A stretch of DNA of 64,000 nt from Amphiplicatus metriothermophilus (GCF_900199215.1 NZ_FZQA01000002.1:385501-449500), one strand, 5' to 3'; positions 29,684 through 40,163 are shown, counted from the first letter of the stretch. The notes: a model not told the origin generated them from the letters alone. Translations and numbers: made by a program.

Positions 29684-32296
29684 CTAAAAGTTTGTCCCCG
29701 CGCTGAACCGGAACCCCTCCGTGCGGTCATATTCTTCCTTGCGGAGCACCTTGGCGATGTCAAATCGCACCGGCCCGAACGGCGAATCCCAGCTTACCGA
29801 AACGCCCGCCGAGGCGCGCAGGGAAAGATCGTCCTGCACCGGCTTTATGAAGATGCCGTCGCCGTCCGGATCGACCCAAAAGTCAAGATTCTCGTTGAGC
29901 GCCTTCGTGCGGTCGTCCACGAGTCCGACAGTGCCGAAATCGGTGAACAACGCCGCCCGAATTCCATATTCGTCAGGCAACGGCAACGGCAGCAGGATCT
30001 CGGCCGAACCGATCGCATAAACCTTGCCGCCGATCGACTGGCCGATGATTTCTCCATCACGGTTGAGCCCCGCACCGCGTTGAATGAAGCGGGGGCCCAC
30101 GCCGGCGACCTCGAAGCCGCGGAAGGTGCTCGCGCCCTCGAAGAAACGGTCGGACAGGCGCACGTCGTCGCCGGCGAAGCCATCCACATAACCACCCCGC
30201 AGCTTCATTGCGCCGATGAAACCGCGCCAGAGTCGCTTGTAATAGGCGCCGGAAAACTCCGTACGGTGGTAATTCACATCCCCGCCGAGGCCGGCGACGG
30301 CCTGGGAGAACGAAAACCGCCAGCCGCGCGTCGGATCGATCGGATCGTCGCGCGTGTCGAAAGACAGCGAATACCCGACGAGCGATGTCAGAAACTCGCC
30401 TTCCGACTCGCAGGTCGGCGTGAGGCTGTTCTGCACCAGATCGCAGAAGTCCGTGCGGACGACGGTCACCGGATTGCCGAAGAGATCAGTCGTATCGATC
30501 ACCTCGAACGACGAGCCCGGAACGACGAGGCTCGCCGGATCGGTTCCGTCCGGCAACGTCGCCGTGCCTGTCAAATCGATCGTCACGTCGTCATATGTCA
30601 GCAGATACTGCAGGCCGCCGCGGCCATACTCCGACACCTGGAAGCCGGCGTTGAGGCCGAAGCCGATCCGGTCGCGGACGAATCCCGACTCGCGAAAGTC
30701 CGTACGCTGATTGAAAACGGAGAAGCCTGCGGCGAGGTTACGATCGAGGAAGTAGGGCTGCGTAAAACGGAGGTCCACCTGCCGCGTTCGCGAGCTCGCC
30801 TGCACGCGGAAGCGCAGAAATTGTCCCCGCCCCATCAGGTTGCGTTCTTCGATGGAGAAATCGACGATGAAATTCTCGGTCGAGGAAATGCCGACCCCGA
30901 CGCTGAACGAGCCGGTCGAGCGTTCTTCCACGGAAACGTCGAGCACGGTTCTGTCAGGGGCGGAGCCGGGCTTTTCCTCGATCTCAACCTCGCCGAAATA
31001 GCCGAGCGCGCGGATGCGGGTTTTCGAACGGTCGACGAGCACGCGGTTGAAGGCGTCGCCCTCGGCGATGCGGATTTCCCGACGGATCACCTTGTCAAGC
31101 GTGCGCGTGTTGCCCTTGATGTTGATGCGCTCGACATAGACGCGCGGGCCTTCGTTCACCTCGAAAGTGATGTCGATGGTCTTCGCCTCCCGATTGCGTT
31201 CGAGGCGCGGGCGCACGTCGACGAAGGCGTAGCCGGTCGCGCCGGTCGCAAAGGTGATCGATTCAACAGCTTTCTCGACCTTTTCCCCGTCATAAGTATC
31301 GCCGGGCTTGATGTTGATGAACCGCTCCAGGGCGCGCTCGTCGAGCTTGGCGAGCGTCGTTTTCACGCGCACGTCGCCGACGGTGTATTGCGGCCCTTCC
31401 TCGACCGTGAAGGTGATGAAGAAGTCCTCACGGTCCGGCGTCAGCTCGGCGATCGCCGAGACGACTTGGAAGTCCGCGTAGCCATGGCGGGCGTAATGCT
31501 GACGGAGCAGATCCCGGTCGTATTCCAGCCGGTCAGGGTCGTAGTTGGAATGGCTGGAGAAAATCTTCCACCAGCGGCTTTCAGATGTGAGTATTACGTC
31601 GCGGAGCTCGGCGTCGGTGAAGACGGTGTTGCCGACGAAGTTGATCTTGGCGACGCCCGTCTTGGGCCCCTCGTCGATCTCGTAGATCACGTCCACGCGG
31701 TTCTGCTCGAGGGGCGTCACCTTGGGCGTGACGACCGTAGCGAAGCGGCCGGTGCGCCGGTAGACCTCGATGATGCGCTGAACGTCGGCCTGAACCTTCG
31801 CGCGCGTGAAGACGCTGCGCGGCGTGAGGCGGATCTCTTCCGTCAGCTTGTCGTCCTTGACCCGCTTGTTGCCGTCGAGAATGACGCGGTTGACGATCGG
31901 GTTCTCCCTCACGTCGATCAGGAGCACGCCGTTCGGCTGCATCTCCATGGTGACGTCGGCGAACAGGCCGGTGTTGAAAAGCGTTTTCAGTCCGAGATCG
32001 AGAAGCTGAAGATCGGCGCGATCGCCCGGCTGGACGACGAGATAGGACGCGATCGTGTCCCCCTCGATCCGCTGGTTTCCGCGCACCGCGATCGACTGGA
32101 TGATCGGCGCCTGCTCGCCTGGCGCGATGCCGAGGATCCGCCCGCCCGACTGGGCGTCAAGATTCGCGAGCGCTTCGCCCGGCGAGGACGTTTCAGCCTG
32201 CTGCGCGTTCGCCGCGTTTACGACCCCGCACGCGGCAGCGAAAAAGATCGCCGCCGCCAAGCGCAGTACGCCCCCCCCCGACTTCATATGACTCAT
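29684..32296 (-). CDS. bamA: Outer membrane assembly factor BamA
   Basis: BamA inserts beta-barrel proteins into the outer membrane. The 870-residue protein has a signal peptide, five POTRA domains (IQSIAVRGNQRIEGDTI at about residue 66 to ERINIKGNTRTLDKVIRRE near 385-403), and a 16-strand barrel with the RGF motif as STFRGFEVAGVG and a terminal Phe. Length is at the upper end of the family. Codons 6-9 contain a run of nine G on the coding strand. The start could be ATG 32296 or ATG 32287. It follows rseP after 18 nt. Confidence 0.97.
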   Translation of the reverse strand: MSHMKSGGGVLRLAAAIFFAAACGVVNAANAQQAETSSPGEALANLDAQSGGRILGIAPGEQAPIIQSIAVRGNQRIEGDTIASYLVVQPGDRADLQLLDLGLKTLFNTGLFADVTMEMQPNGVLLIDVRENPIVNRVILDGNKRVKDDKLTEEIRLTPRSVFTRAKVQADVQRIIEVYRRTGRFATVVTPKVTPLEQNRVDVIYEIDEGPKTGVAKINFVGNTVFTDAELRDVILTSESRWWKIFSSHSNYDPDRLEYDRDLLRQHYARHGYADFQVVSAIAELTPDREDFFITFTVEEGPQYTVGDVRVKTTLAKLDERALERFINIKPGDTYDGEKVEKAVESITFATGATGYAFVDVRPRLERNREAKTIDITFEVNEGPRVYVERINIKGNTRTLDKVIRREIRIAEGDAFNRVLVDRSKTRIRALGYFGEVEIEEKPGSAPDRTVLDVSVEERSTGSFSVGVGISSTENFIVDFSIEERNLMGRGQFLRFRVQASSRTRQVDLRFTQPYFLDRNLAAGFSVFNQRTDFRESGFVRDRIGFGLNAGFQVSEYGRGGLQYLLTYDDVTIDLTGTATLPDGTDPASLVVPGSSFEVIDTTDLFGNPVTVVRTDFCDLVQNSLTPTCESEGEFLTSLVGYSLSFDTRDDPIDPTRGWRFSFSQAVAGLGGDVNYHRTEFSGAYYKRLWRGFIGAMKLRGGYVDGFAGDDVRLSDRFFEGASTFRGFEVAGVGPRFIQRGAGLNRDGEIIGQSIGGKVYAIGSAEILLPLPLPDEYGIRAALFTDFGTVGLVDDRTKALNENLDFWVDPDGDGIFIKPVQDDLSLRASAGVSVSWDSPFGPVRFDIAKVLRKEEYDRTEGFRFSAGTNF
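32271..32279 (-). repeat. G9 homopolymer in the bamA signal-peptide codons
   Basis: Nine consecutive C on the plus strand (G on the coding strand) encode Gly-Gly within MSHMKSGGGVLRLAAAI. Tracts of this length slip during replication in phase-variable genes elsewhere; here the gene should be essential, so any slippage would be counter-selected or be a sequencing hazard. Confidence 0.9.
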
Positions 32297-32314
32297 GCCG
32301 CCGACCCGAATTCT

Positions 32315-33583
32315 TTATGAGAGAAGATTGGCGATGTCGTTCCACGTCACGAAAAGCATTAGCGACGCCAACAGGATGACGCCGGCCTTGAACCCTATCG
32401 CCTGCGCTCTCGCCCCCAAAGGCCTGCCAACCGCCGCCTCATAGGCGTAATACATGAGATGGCCTCCGTCGAGCACCGGCACCGGCAGAAGATTCAAAAA
32501 GCCGATCGACACCGAAATTACGCCAGCCAGATAGATGAAGCTCGCAAGGCTGACCTTCAGCATTGTCAGAAAGTCAGGCCTCTCCGCATAGCCAGACTCG
32601 TCGAAGCCGGTCATCAGAGACTGGCCGGCGTATTGCGCAATCTTGACGGGTCCGCCCAGCTGGCGCGTGTCTTCCTTGCCGAGAATGAGCCGGCCGAGAA
32701 ACTTGACCGTCGCGCGCAGAATGTCGACCACGTCCGACGCGGCCTCGCCCAAAGCGCGAATCGGGCCGTAGCGGACGAACTGATAAGCTTTCGGATCGAC
32801 GGCTACGCCGAGCTTGCCGGCCGAGACAGGATTGCCGTAGGCGTCGGTCATCTCCTCGCGGCGCGGCGTCGCCGTCAGGACGATCCTCTCCCCGTCGCGC
32901 TCAACCAGAAAACGAATCGGCTCGCCGGCGGAGAGCTTGGCCGTAATCGACAAATCCTGAAAGTCGCGGATCGGCCGGCCGTTCGCCTCCAGCACGAGAT
33001 CGCCCGGCTGAAAGCCCGCCTCGGCCGCGGCGGAGTTTTCCTCCACCATGCCGATGCGGGGCTGCCAGACGCCTTCGCCGAACGCCACCAGAAGCGCCCA
33101 AAAGATCGCCACTGCAAGGATGAAGTTGGCGACCGGCCCCGCCGCGACAATCGCCGCGCGCGCCCAAACCGGCTTGAAGTGGAAGCAGACTTTTTTCTCC
33201 TCCGGCGTCAGACCGCGGCCCGCGGCTGCGGGCCGCGGAAACTGGGTCGTCGCGGGTCCGGATTGCGTCTTTGCTTCTTCGCCGTCGGCTGTGTTCAGAT
33301 TCGGATCGCGTTGCGAGGCGGCGTTCGCATCGCCGAAAAACTTCACATATCCGCCGAGGGGGATCATGGCGATGCGCCATTCCGTGCCCTTGCGGTCCCG
33401 CCAGCGCGTCAGCGGTTTGCCGAAGCCGATGGAGAAGACGTCCACCCGCACGCCCAGCAGGCGCGCGACGATAAAATGCCCGTATTCGTGGAAGAAGACG
33501 ATAATCGTAAGGAGAAGCAGAAAGGCGATTATCGAAATCGGCAAGATCAGAATCTGGTCAAAGGAGATTCCTGCGACTGTCAT
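32315..33583 (-). CDS. rseP: Site-2 zinc metalloprotease RseP
   Basis: RseP is an intramembrane protease that cleaves anti-sigma factors and remnant signal peptides. The 422-residue protein has the zinc motif FFHEYGHFIVARLLG (about residues 30-44), a long cytoplasmic insert before VCFHFKPVWARAAIVAAGP, one PDZ-like domain (AAEAGFQPGDLVLEANGRPI, about 191-210) and the third metal ligand region VPVLDGGHLMYYAYE. The HEYGH start is preceded by one helix, normal for the family. It sits between dxr and bamA as in most alphaproteobacteria. Confidence 0.95.
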   Translation of the reverse strand: MTVAGISFDQILILPISIIAFLLLLTIIVFFHEYGHFIVARLLGVRVDVFSIGFGKPLTRWRDRKGTEWRIAMIPLGGYVKFFGDANAASQRDPNLNTADGEEAKTQSGPATTQFPRPAAAGRGLTPEEKKVCFHFKPVWARAAIVAAGPVANFILAVAIFWALLVAFGEGVWQPRIGMVEENSAAAEAGFQPGDLVLEANGRPIRDFQDLSITAKLSAGEPIRFLVERDGERIVLTATPRREEMTDAYGNPVSAGKLGVAVDPKAYQFVRYGPIRALGEAASDVVDILRATVKFLGRLILGKEDTRQLGGPVKIAQYAGQSLMTGFDESGYAERPDFLTMLKVSLASFIYLAGVISVSIGFLNLLPVPVLDGGHLMYYAYEAAVGRPLGARAQAIGFKAGVILLASLMLFVTWNDIANLLS

Positions 33584-33604
33584 CCGTCTTGCCTCGCTCT
33601 CGCG

Positions 33605-34816
33605 TTACGCCGCAGCGCGCGCGGCGACGGCTTCCGCCGCCAGGCGCCTTGCTTCTTCATCGACGGCGACGGCTTCCTCGAGCGTCGAGAGCATAGCTGG
33701 TCCGTTACGCCGACCCACCCGGTCGAGAACCTGCTCGGTAATCGCCGCTATGTCCAGAAATTTTAACTGACCATTGAGAAAGGCGGCGACAGCGATCTCG
33801 TTTGCGGCGTTAAGCGCCGCCGGGAAAACGCCTCCGCGGCGGACCGCTTCTCGCGCAAGGCGCAGCGCGGGGAACCGTTCGGGGTCGGGCGCCTCGAAAT
33901 CGAGCCGGGCGATATCCGCGAGGTCAAGGCGCGCGCTTGGGCTTTGCATCCGCTCCGGCCAGGCGAGCGTGTAGGCGATGGGCGTGCGCATATCCGGCGC
34001 GCCAAGCTGGGCGAGCACCGACCCGTCGACGTACTCCACCATCGAATGGATGACTGACTGGGGATGCACGATGATCTCGATATTCTCTGAAGAGATCGGG
34101 AAAATATGCGCCGCCTCAATGAGTTCCAGCCCTTTGTTCATCATCGTTGCAGAGTCGACGGAAATCTTTGCGCCCATCGACCAATTGGGATGAGCCACGG
34201 CCTGAGCCGGCGTGGCCGCGGCCATTTCAGCCTTCGACCAGCAGCGGAACGGCCCGCCAGACGCAGTCAGAATGAGGCGGGAGACCCGCTCGGGCCGTTC
34301 GAAGTCGAAGACCTGAAAGATCGCATTGTGCTCAGAGTCGACCGGAAGGAGTTCGCCGCCCGCCGCTGCGATCGCCGCTTTCAGGATATCGCCGGCGCAG
34401 ACGAGGCACTCCTTGTTCGCAAGGGCGATGGTCGCGCCGCGCTTCGCCGCCCTGAGGGTCGGCCTGAGGCCGGCCGCCCCGACGATCGCCGCCATCACCC
34501 AGTCGGCGTCGCGGGCCGCCGCCTCCTCGATCGCTTCGGGGCCGGCGCCGATTTCGACCTCCAGCCCGTCCAGCGCGGCTTCAAGCTCCGCCTGTTTCGA
34601 GGGATCGGCGACCGCGACATATCGGGGTCGGAAACGGCGCGCCTGCTCAGCGAGCAACCCCACATTGCTGTTCGCCGTTAACGCCTCGACCTCATACGTC
34701 GCCTCGCCCTGCTCCCGGGCGAAGCGGATCAAATCGAGCGTATTCACGCCGATCGACCCGGTCGAGCCGAGAATCGTGACGCGGCGCGCGCGGCGCGCGC
34801 CTTCATCGCCAGCCAT
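33605..34816 (-). CDS. dxr: 1-deoxy-D-xylulose-5-phosphate reductoisomerase
   Basis: Dxr makes 2-C-methyl-D-erythritol 4-phosphate, the committed step of the non-mevalonate isoprenoid pathway, feeding undecaprenyl phosphate made by the neighbouring UppS. The 403-residue protein has the NADPH loop TILGSTGSIGVNTLDL, ALANKECLVCAG, the metal/substrate motif VDSEHNAIFQ (about residues 160-169) and ILTASGGPFR. It starts 6 nt after cdsA. Confidence 0.97.
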   Translation of the reverse strand: MAGDEGARRARRVTILGSTGSIGVNTLDLIRFAREQGEATYEVEALTANSNVGLLAEQARRFRPRYVAVADPSKQAELEAALDGLEVEIGAGPEAIEEAAARDADWVMAAIVGAAGLRPTLRAAKRGATIALANKECLVCAGDILKAAIAAAGGELLPVDSEHNAIFQVFDFERPERVSRLILTASGGPFRCWSKAEMAAATPAQAVAHPNWSMGAKISVDSATMMNKGLELIEAAHIFPISSENIEIIVHPQSVIHSMVEYVDGSVLAQLGAPDMRTPIAYTLAWPERMQSPSARLDLADIARLDFEAPDPERFPALRLAREAVRRGGVFPAALNAANEIAVAAFLNGQLKFLDIAAITEQVLDRVGRRNGPAMLSTLEEAVAVDEEARRLAAEAVAARAAA

Positions 34817-34822
34817 AACCCC

Positions 34823-35689
34823 TCACCCGTTTATCCTTCCGGCGATCATATGAAGGAAAAGCGCCAAGGTCATCGCCGTCGTCGCAAAAATCATCCCGTC
34901 TAGGCGGTCCAGAAAGCCGCCATGGCCCGGAATGAAGCCGCTCGTATCCTTGACGCCGAAGGCGCGCTTGAAGGCCGACTCGGCCATGTCGCCCAGGATC
35001 GAGGCGAGGCCCAAACAGCCGCCCGCCAGGACATAGAGCGCGAGCGGTCCCTCGCCGTAGATCCAGCGGGCGCAGGCGAGGCCCGCCAGCGCGCCTAAGA
35101 TCACCCCGCCGACAGCACCCGCCCAGGTTTTCGCCGGGGACAGAACAGGATTCATTTTCGGCCCGCCGACAAGCCGGCCGCCGATATAACCGCCCGTATC
35201 GGCCGCCCACACGATCAGAAGCAGCATGATCGTCAGAGCGCGGCCGTTTTCGACCGCCTCGCGCAACCAAATCAGCGCCGCGCAGGGCGCAAGGATGTAG
35301 GCTGCGGCGAAGGCCGCCCAGAGGGGACGGCGTTCGCCGCGCGCCGCCAGGGCCCCGGCGGCGAGCGCGGCCATTCCACAAATCGCGAACGCGATCGGAA
35401 ATCTCCCCGCCGCCGCCAACATCAAGGCGCCGGCGCCGGCTGCGGCCAGCGCGTAGAACGCCGGCGAAAACTCGCGCTTTTCGATCATCCGCGTCCATTC
35501 GAAGACCATCACGATTGCGGCGAAGGCGACGACAGCCGCGAAGACCGCCCCGCCAGCATAGGCCGCGGCCAGCGCCCCAGGCGCCAGAAACAGCGAGGAG
35601 GCGATGCGCTGGGCGAGCGATGTGCGCAACAGCGCCGGAATGCGGGGCTTCATGATGGCCTGCATGGGCTTTTCACGCTCGCCGTTCAC
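34823..35689 (-). CDS. cdsA: Phosphatidate cytidylyltransferase
   Basis: CdsA converts phosphatidate and CTP to CDP-diacylglycerol, the precursor of all phospholipids, in the cytoplasmic membrane. The 288-residue protein has about eight membrane segments and the C-terminal signature [20 protein letters not shown] followed by [11 protein letters not shown], with the family's conserved Ser, Lys/Arg and Asp residues. The start is GTG at 35689, overlapping the uppS stop by four bases; an ATG at 35665 is an alternative. Confidence 0.95.
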   Translation of the reverse strand: MNGEREKPMQAIMKPRIPALLRTSLAQRIASSLFLAPGALAAAYAGGAVFAAVVAFAAIVMVFEWTRMIEKREFSPAFYALAAAGAGALMLAAAGRFPIAFAICGMAALAAGALAARGERRPLWAAFAAAYILAPCAALIWLREAVENGRALTIMLLLIVWAADTGGYIGGRLVGGPKMNPVLSPAKTWAGAVGGVILGALAGLACARWIYGEGPLALYVLAGGCLGLASILGDMAESAFKRAFGVKDTSGFIPGHGGFLDRLDGMIFATTAMTLALFLHMIAGRING

Positions 35690-36468
35690 GCCGCGCCGAC
35701 GCCGCCAAAACGGCGCTCGCGCCCGTGAAATTCCTCCAGCGCGCGGACGAAATGCGCATGATCGAAGTCAGGCCATAATACGTCGAGAAAGACATATTCC
35801 GCATACGCCGCCTGCCACAGCAGAAAGTTGCTGATGCGCTTCTCGCCGCTCGTGCGAATGACGAGATCGGGTTCGGGCGCGTCCGCCGTGTCGAGCCGCG
35901 CGGCGAAAGCCGCTTCGGTCACCTCCTCCGGCTTGAGCGCGCCGGCGGCGGCCTCCTTCGCGATCGCGCGGGCCGCGCGCGTAATCTCGTCCCGGCCGCC
36001 ATAGTTGAAAGCGATTTGCAGCAGGAAGCGCTCATTGCCCGCCGTTTCGCCCTCCGCCCGCGCGACCAACATGCGCAATTCCGGATCAAGGCTCGCCCGG
36101 TCGCCGATCACCCTGACGCGCACGCCTTCCTTTTTGAGCGTCGGGAGGTCCTGAAAGATGAACTGGCGCAGCAGGTTCATCAGGTCGCGGATCTCGCCGG
36201 CCGGCCGACGCCAGTTTTCAGTCGAAAAGCTGTAGAGCGTCAGGGCCGTGACGCCGAGGTCTCGCGCGGCCTCGACCGCGCGCCGGGCGGCTTCTACGCC
36301 AGCGCGATGGCCGTCCGCGCGCGGCAGACCACGCGCCGCCGCCCAGCGGCCGTTGCCGTCCATGATGATCGCGACGTGGAGCGCGACGCCGGCGGCCGCG
36401 CCAGCGGCCTTCGCGTCGTTGCGCTCCGGCGTCGGCGCAGGCATCTGGGGCGCAGGTTTGGCCGTCAA
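35686..36468 (-). CDS. uppS: Undecaprenyl diphosphate synthase
   Basis: UppS adds isoprene units in cis to farnesyl diphosphate, making the lipid carrier for peptidoglycan and O-antigen. The 260-residue protein has an N-terminal extension and then the canonical blocks: catalytic Asp in [20 protein letters not shown] (about residues 34-53), [20 protein letters not shown] and [19 protein letters not shown]. It is coupled to cdsA by a 4-nt overlap and lies 82 nt after frr. Confidence 0.97.
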   Translation of the reverse strand: MTAKPAPQMPAPTPERNDAKAAGAAAGVALHVAIIMDGNGRWAAARGLPRADGHRAGVEAARRAVEAARDLGVTALTLYSFSTENWRRPAGEIRDLMNLLRQFIFQDLPTLKKEGVRVRVIGDRASLDPELRMLVARAEGETAGNERFLLQIAFNYGGRDEITRAARAIAKEAAAGALKPEEVTEAAFAARLDTADAPEPDLVIRTSGEKRISNFLLWQAAYAEYVFLDVLWPDFDHAHFVRALEEFHGRERRFGGVGAA

Positions 36469-36550
36469 CGCATACCTCCGCGGCGGTTCCGTCCGCCGGA
36501 TACAGGACGCCGCGCCGCCTGAGCAAGCCGCAGCAGAAGGCGACGCCTCC

Positions 36551-37105
36551 TCAGACCTGCATGATCTCGGCGTCTTTCGCAGCCAGCGCGTCGTCTACCG
36601 TCTTGACGAACTCGTCGGTCAGCTTCTGGACCTGATCGGCGAGACGCTTCTGCTCGTCCTCGCTGATTTCCTTCGACTTCTTGATCGCGTCCATGCCCTC
36701 GCGGCGGACATTGCGGATCGCCACGCGGGCCTGCTCGGCGTATTTGTGCGCGACCTTGGTCAGCTCCACCCGTCGCTCCTGGGTGAGCGGCGGGATAGGG
36801 ATGCGCACCAGCGTGCCGTCGACGACCGGATTGACGCCAAGGCCGGATTCGCGAATCGCCCGCTCGACGGCGCTGACGAGCGCCTTGTCCCAGACCTGGA
36901 TGGAGATCGTGCGCGGCTCCGGCACGCTGATGGTGCCCACCTGGGTCATCGGCATGTGCGAACCGTAGGCCTCGACCGTGATCGGCTCGACGAGGCTCGC
37001 CGTGGCGCGACCCGTACGCAGGCCGGCGAACTCCGACTTCAGCGCCGCAACGGCGCCTTCCATGCGCTTGCGCAAATCCTTGAGGTCAACGCCCTTGGTG
37101 CTCAT
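36551..37105 (-). CDS. frr: Ribosome recycling factor
   Basis: RRF splits post-termination ribosomes with EF-G. The 184-residue protein is the normal length, with [20 protein letters not shown] near residue 18 and the C-terminal helix signature [20 protein letters not shown] (about 130-149). It follows pyrH after 72 nt. Confidence 0.97.
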   Translation of the reverse strand: MSTKGVDLKDLRKRMEGAVAALKSEFAGLRTGRATASLVEPITVEAYGSHMPMTQVGTISVPEPRTISIQVWDKALVSAVERAIRESGLGVNPVVDGTLVRIPIPPLTQERRVELTKVAHKYAEQARVAIRNVRREGMDAIKKSKEISEDEQKRLADQVQKLTDEFVKTVDDALAAKDAEIMQV

Positions 37106-37177
37106 GTCGTCATCTCCTGGCGGTCATTAGACCCTGATTTTGCGGCGAAATACAGGCCGGCTCGCGGCTTTTGCAGC

Positions 37178-37930
37178 TCAGGGGTCGCAGATGATCGTAT
37201 GCGGGCCCTCGCCGGTCAGCGCGCCCACGATGCCGCCCCGCTCGCCGATCGGGAAAACGACGATGGGAATCCTGTTCTCCCGGGTGAGCGTCACGGCCGT
37301 CTGGTCCATCACCTTCAGGTCGCGGACCATGACCTCGTGATAGCTGAGGCGGTCGAAACGCTCCGCATCCGGATTCTTTTTTGGATCGGCCGAATAGACG
37401 CCGTCGACCTGAGTGCCCTTGAGCAGCGCGTCGCAGCCCATCTCCGCCGCGCGCAGCGCCGCAGCCGTATCGGTTGTGAAGAACGGATTGCCCGTGCCGG
37501 CCGCAAAAATCACGATGCGGCCCTTCTCCATATGGCGGATGGCGCGCCGTCTGATATAAGGCTCGCAGATGGCGGTCATCTCGATCGCGGAAAGCACGCG
37601 GGTGTAAAGACCGATCGCCTCGAGCGCGTTCTGCACGGCGAGCGCGTTCATGACGGTGGCGAGCATGCCCATATAGTCGGCGCTCGCGCGCTCCATGCCG
37701 CTGGCGGCCTGGGACACGCCCCGGAAGATGTTGCCGCCGCCGATGACGAGACACAGCTCGACGCCGAGCCGCAGGCGGGCCTCCTTGACCTCCTCGGCGA
37801 TCCTGCGCACCGTGGCGTGATCGATGCCGTACTGGGCCGGCCCCATCAGCGCCTCGCCCGAAATCTTCAAAAGCGCCCGTTTGAAGCGGGACTCGCTTGA
37901 AGACGCTGCAGCTGGGGCGGAGTCGCTCAT
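37178..37930 (-). CDS. pyrH: UMP kinase
   Basis: PyrH phosphorylates UMP to UDP and is usually feedback-regulated by UTP and GTP. I chose ATG 37930 ([20 protein letters not shown]), giving 250 residues; the frame is open to 37960. The amino acid kinase fold is seen in [23 protein letters not shown], the GTP/UMP region [20 protein letters not shown] and [21 protein letters not shown] strong hairpin separates it from tsf, so it may have its own promoter or reduced read-through. Confidence 0.97.
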   Translation of the reverse strand: MSDSAPAAASSSESRFKRALLKISGEALMGPAQYGIDHATVRRIAEEVKEARLRLGVELCLVIGGGNIFRGVSQAASGMERASADYMGMLATVMNALAVQNALEAIGLYTRVLSAIEMTAICEPYIRRRAIRHMEKGRIVIFAAGTGNPFFTTDTAAALRAAEMGCDALLKGTQVDGVYSADPKKNPDAERFDRLSYHEVMVRDLKVMDQTAVTLTRENRIPIVVFPIGERGGIVGALTGEGPHTIICDP

Positions 37931-38022
37931 CTCGATGCCTTTCGCTTGTCGCGCGAGCAAGGCGCGGGTCCTGGACCTTTGTCGCCTGTCGCTCTTCCAG
38001 GAAGGCTTGTCCTGAAAGGGCG

Positions 38023-38058
38023 CCGGCGGCGCGCGGCCCGCAAACCGCGCGCCGCCGG
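38023..38058 (-). terminator. Strong hairpin between tsf and pyrH
   Basis: Perfect 14-bp arms CCGGCGGCGCGCGG / CCGCGCGCCGCCGG around an 8-nt loop, starting 4 nt past the tsf stop. On the minus strand it is followed only by CGCCCTTTC, a weak U-tract. It probably reduces transcription from rpsB-tsf into pyrH or protects the upstream mRNA end. Confidence 0.55.
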
Positions 38059-38062
38059 GATG

Positions 38063-38971
38063 TTATTCTTCTTCGTCAGCTTTCTCCACGCCTTCGCCCA
38101 GCTCCAGCCGCACGAAACCCGCCAGCTCGACAGGCGCGCCGACGTCCTTGACGGCGTTCTCGATCACCTTGGCGACCCTGGTTTCGCCGTCGACCACGAA
38201 AATCTGCTCCAGGAGGACTGATTCCTCGTAGAATTTGCGTAGACGGCCTTCGACCATCTTGGCGATGATCTCTTCCGGTTTGCCGGAGCCGCGCGCCTGT
38301 TCGGCAAGCACCGCGCGCTCGCGCTCGACTACGGCGGGATCAAGCTCTTCCACGCGTGCGGCGAGCGGACGGGCCGCCGCCACATGCATCGCAAGCTGAC
38401 GGCCCAGCGCGGCGAGTTTGTCCTCGTCGCCCGAGGATTTAAGGCCGACGAGCACGCCGATGCGGCCGAGGCCCTCGTTCGCCTGCCCGTGGATATAAGA
38501 CGCGATGACGCCCTCCTCGACCGCCAGACCGGCGGCGCGCCGCAGGGTCATGTTCTCGCCGATCTGGCCGACCATTTCGGCGATGTGCTCCTCGACCGTC
38601 TTGGCGCCGCCGGGATAAGACGCGGCGCGAACCGCCTCGACGGTTCCGTCGGTCGCAAGCGCGGCGCGCGCGACTTCGGAGACCATCTTCTGAAACACCT
38701 CGTTGCGGGCGACGAAGTCGGTTTCGGAATTGACCTCGACGACGACCCCCTTCGCGCCCGCGCCTGCCGCTTCGACGGCCACGGCCACGAGGCCTTCCGA
38801 CGCAGTGCGGCCGGATTTCTTCGCCGCCTTGGCGAGGCCTTTCTTGCGCAGCCAGTCGACGGCCGCCTCCATGTCGCCGCCGGTTTCGGCGAGCGCGACC
38901 TTGCAGTCCATCATGCCCGCTCCGGTGCGCTCCCGGAGATCTTTCACCATCGCAGCGGTAACGCCAGCCAT
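38063..38971 (-). CDS. tsf: Elongation factor Ts
   Basis: EF-Ts recycles EF-Tu-GDP. The start at 38971 ([20 protein letters not shown]) gives 302 residues; the open frame to 38995 is not conserved. The N-terminal UBA-like domain continues [20 protein letters not shown], and the core has [13 protein letters not shown], the conserved EF-Tu contact (TDFV) at about residue 80. It is the second gene of rpsB-tsf. Confidence 0.97.
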   Translation of the reverse strand: MAGVTAAMVKDLRERTGAGMMDCKVALAETGGDMEAAVDWLRKKGLAKAAKKSGRTASEGLVAVAVEAAGAGAKGVVVEVNSETDFVARNEVFQKMVSEVARAALATDGTVEAVRAASYPGGAKTVEEHIAEMVGQIGENMTLRRAAGLAVEEGVIASYIHGQANEGLGRIGVLVGLKSSGDEDKLAALGRQLAMHVAAARPLAARVEELDPAVVERERAVLAEQARGSGKPEEIIAKMVEGRLRKFYEESVLLEQIFVVDGETRVAKVIENAVKDVGAPVELAGFVRLELGEGVEKADEEE

Positions 38972-39186
38972 AGTTCTTCTTCCCTTTCCAGTCATTTGAT
39001 CGCGGCGCCGTCGAGGCGGGCGACCGGGTCAAGCGGCTTCATTCGTATCCGGCCGGACGCAATCAAGAAGGCGGCCTCGGGCCGGCCGGCGCCTGTCAGG
39101 CCTTTCTCCCGTCGGGCGTCCTCTTCACCTGCGCCGGAAGCTTCTCCTTGGCGCTCATAGATGACGGTTTTAAGGACGCCCGGAAT

Positions 39187-40020
39187 TCAGGCGCTAGGCT
39201 GTTCTGCGGAAGCCTCGGATCGGGCCTCGTCGGATCCTGGCTCCTGCGCCGCGTCTTCGCCCCGCTCCTCCAGCACCGCCGGTTCGTGCGGGGCTTCCGC
39301 CATGGCGCCGATGTCGACCCCGAGAGCGGCCTGGCTCGCCGAAATGCCGTCGATTACGGCGTCGGCGACGAGATTGCAGTAAAGCGCGATCGCCCGCGAG
39401 GCGTCGTCATTACCGGGGATGACGTAATCGACGCCGTCCGGGCTGCAATTGGTGTCGACCACAGCGACGACGGGAATGCCGAGCTTGTTGGCCTCCTTGA
39501 CGGCGATCGCCTCTTTCTTGACGTCGATCACGAACAAAAGATCGGGCAGCCCGCCGAGCTCGCGGATGCCGCCGAGAGAGGCTTCGAGCTTGGCCTTCTC
39601 GCGCGCGAGCTGAAGCTGCTCCTTTTTGGTCAGGCCCATGGCGCCGGCTTCGAGGCGCTCTTCCATCTCCTTCAGACGTCGAATGGAAGCCGAGATCGTC
39701 TCCCAATTGGTCAGCGTGCCGCCGAGCCAGCGCACGTTCATGTAGTATTGCGCGCAGCGTTTGGCGGCCTCCGCGACCGGCGCCTGCGCCTGTCGCTTGG
39801 TGCCGACGAACAGCACACGCCCGCCGCCGGCGACCACCTCGCGGATCTTGACCAGCGCCTGATGCAGGTACGGCACCGTCTGCGAGAGATCGATAATGTG
39901 GATGCCGTTGCGCTCGCCGAAGATGAAAGGCTTCATCTTCGGATTCCAGCGATGGGTCTGATGGCCGAAATGGACGCCAGCTTCCAGAAGCTGGCGCATG
40001 GAAAATTCTGGCAGCGCCAT
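39187..40020 (-). CDS. rpsB: Ribosomal protein S2
   Basis: S2 binds the 30S body-head hinge together with S1. The 277-residue protein starts [20 protein letters not shown], contains [20 protein letters not shown] (about residues 24-43) and [20 protein letters not shown], and ends in a 40-residue acidic alanine/glutamate-rich tail ([20 protein letters not shown]), longer than in E. coli but common in alphaproteobacteria. It heads the long envelope/translation block and has a good promoter about 120 nt upstream. Confidence 0.97.
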   Translation of the reverse strand: MALPEFSMRQLLEAGVHFGHQTHRWNPKMKPFIFGERNGIHIIDLSQTVPYLHQALVKIREVVAGGGRVLFVGTKRQAQAPVAEAAKRCAQYYMNVRWLGGTLTNWETISASIRRLKEMEERLEAGAMGLTKKEQLQLAREKAKLEASLGGIRELGGLPDLLFVIDVKKEAIAVKEANKLGIPVVAVVDTNCSPDGVDYVIPGNDDASRAIALYCNLVADAVIDGISASQAALGVDIGAMAEAPHEPAVLEERGEDAAQEPGSDEARSEASAEQPSA

Positions 40021-40134
40021 GGTCGTCTCCTTCAGTTTGGCCGCCGCAGCGCCGTAAGCGAAACCCGCCCGAGCCTGTCCGCGTCAAGCCGCATCGAGGC
40101 CACTGAGGATGGCGCTGCGTGTGAGATGGCGCGC

Positions 40135-40163
40135 CCTATACGCGCTCCGGCGCCGCTTTTCAA
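40135..40163 (-). promoter_or_regulatory. Promoter of rpsB-tsf
   Basis: Minus strand TTGAAA (40158-40163), exactly 17 nt, TATAGG (40135-40140), 115 nt before rpsB. Of the candidates in this window it has one of the best combined matches. The rest of the 300-nt gap (40021-40316) shows no other feature. Confidence 0.6.
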
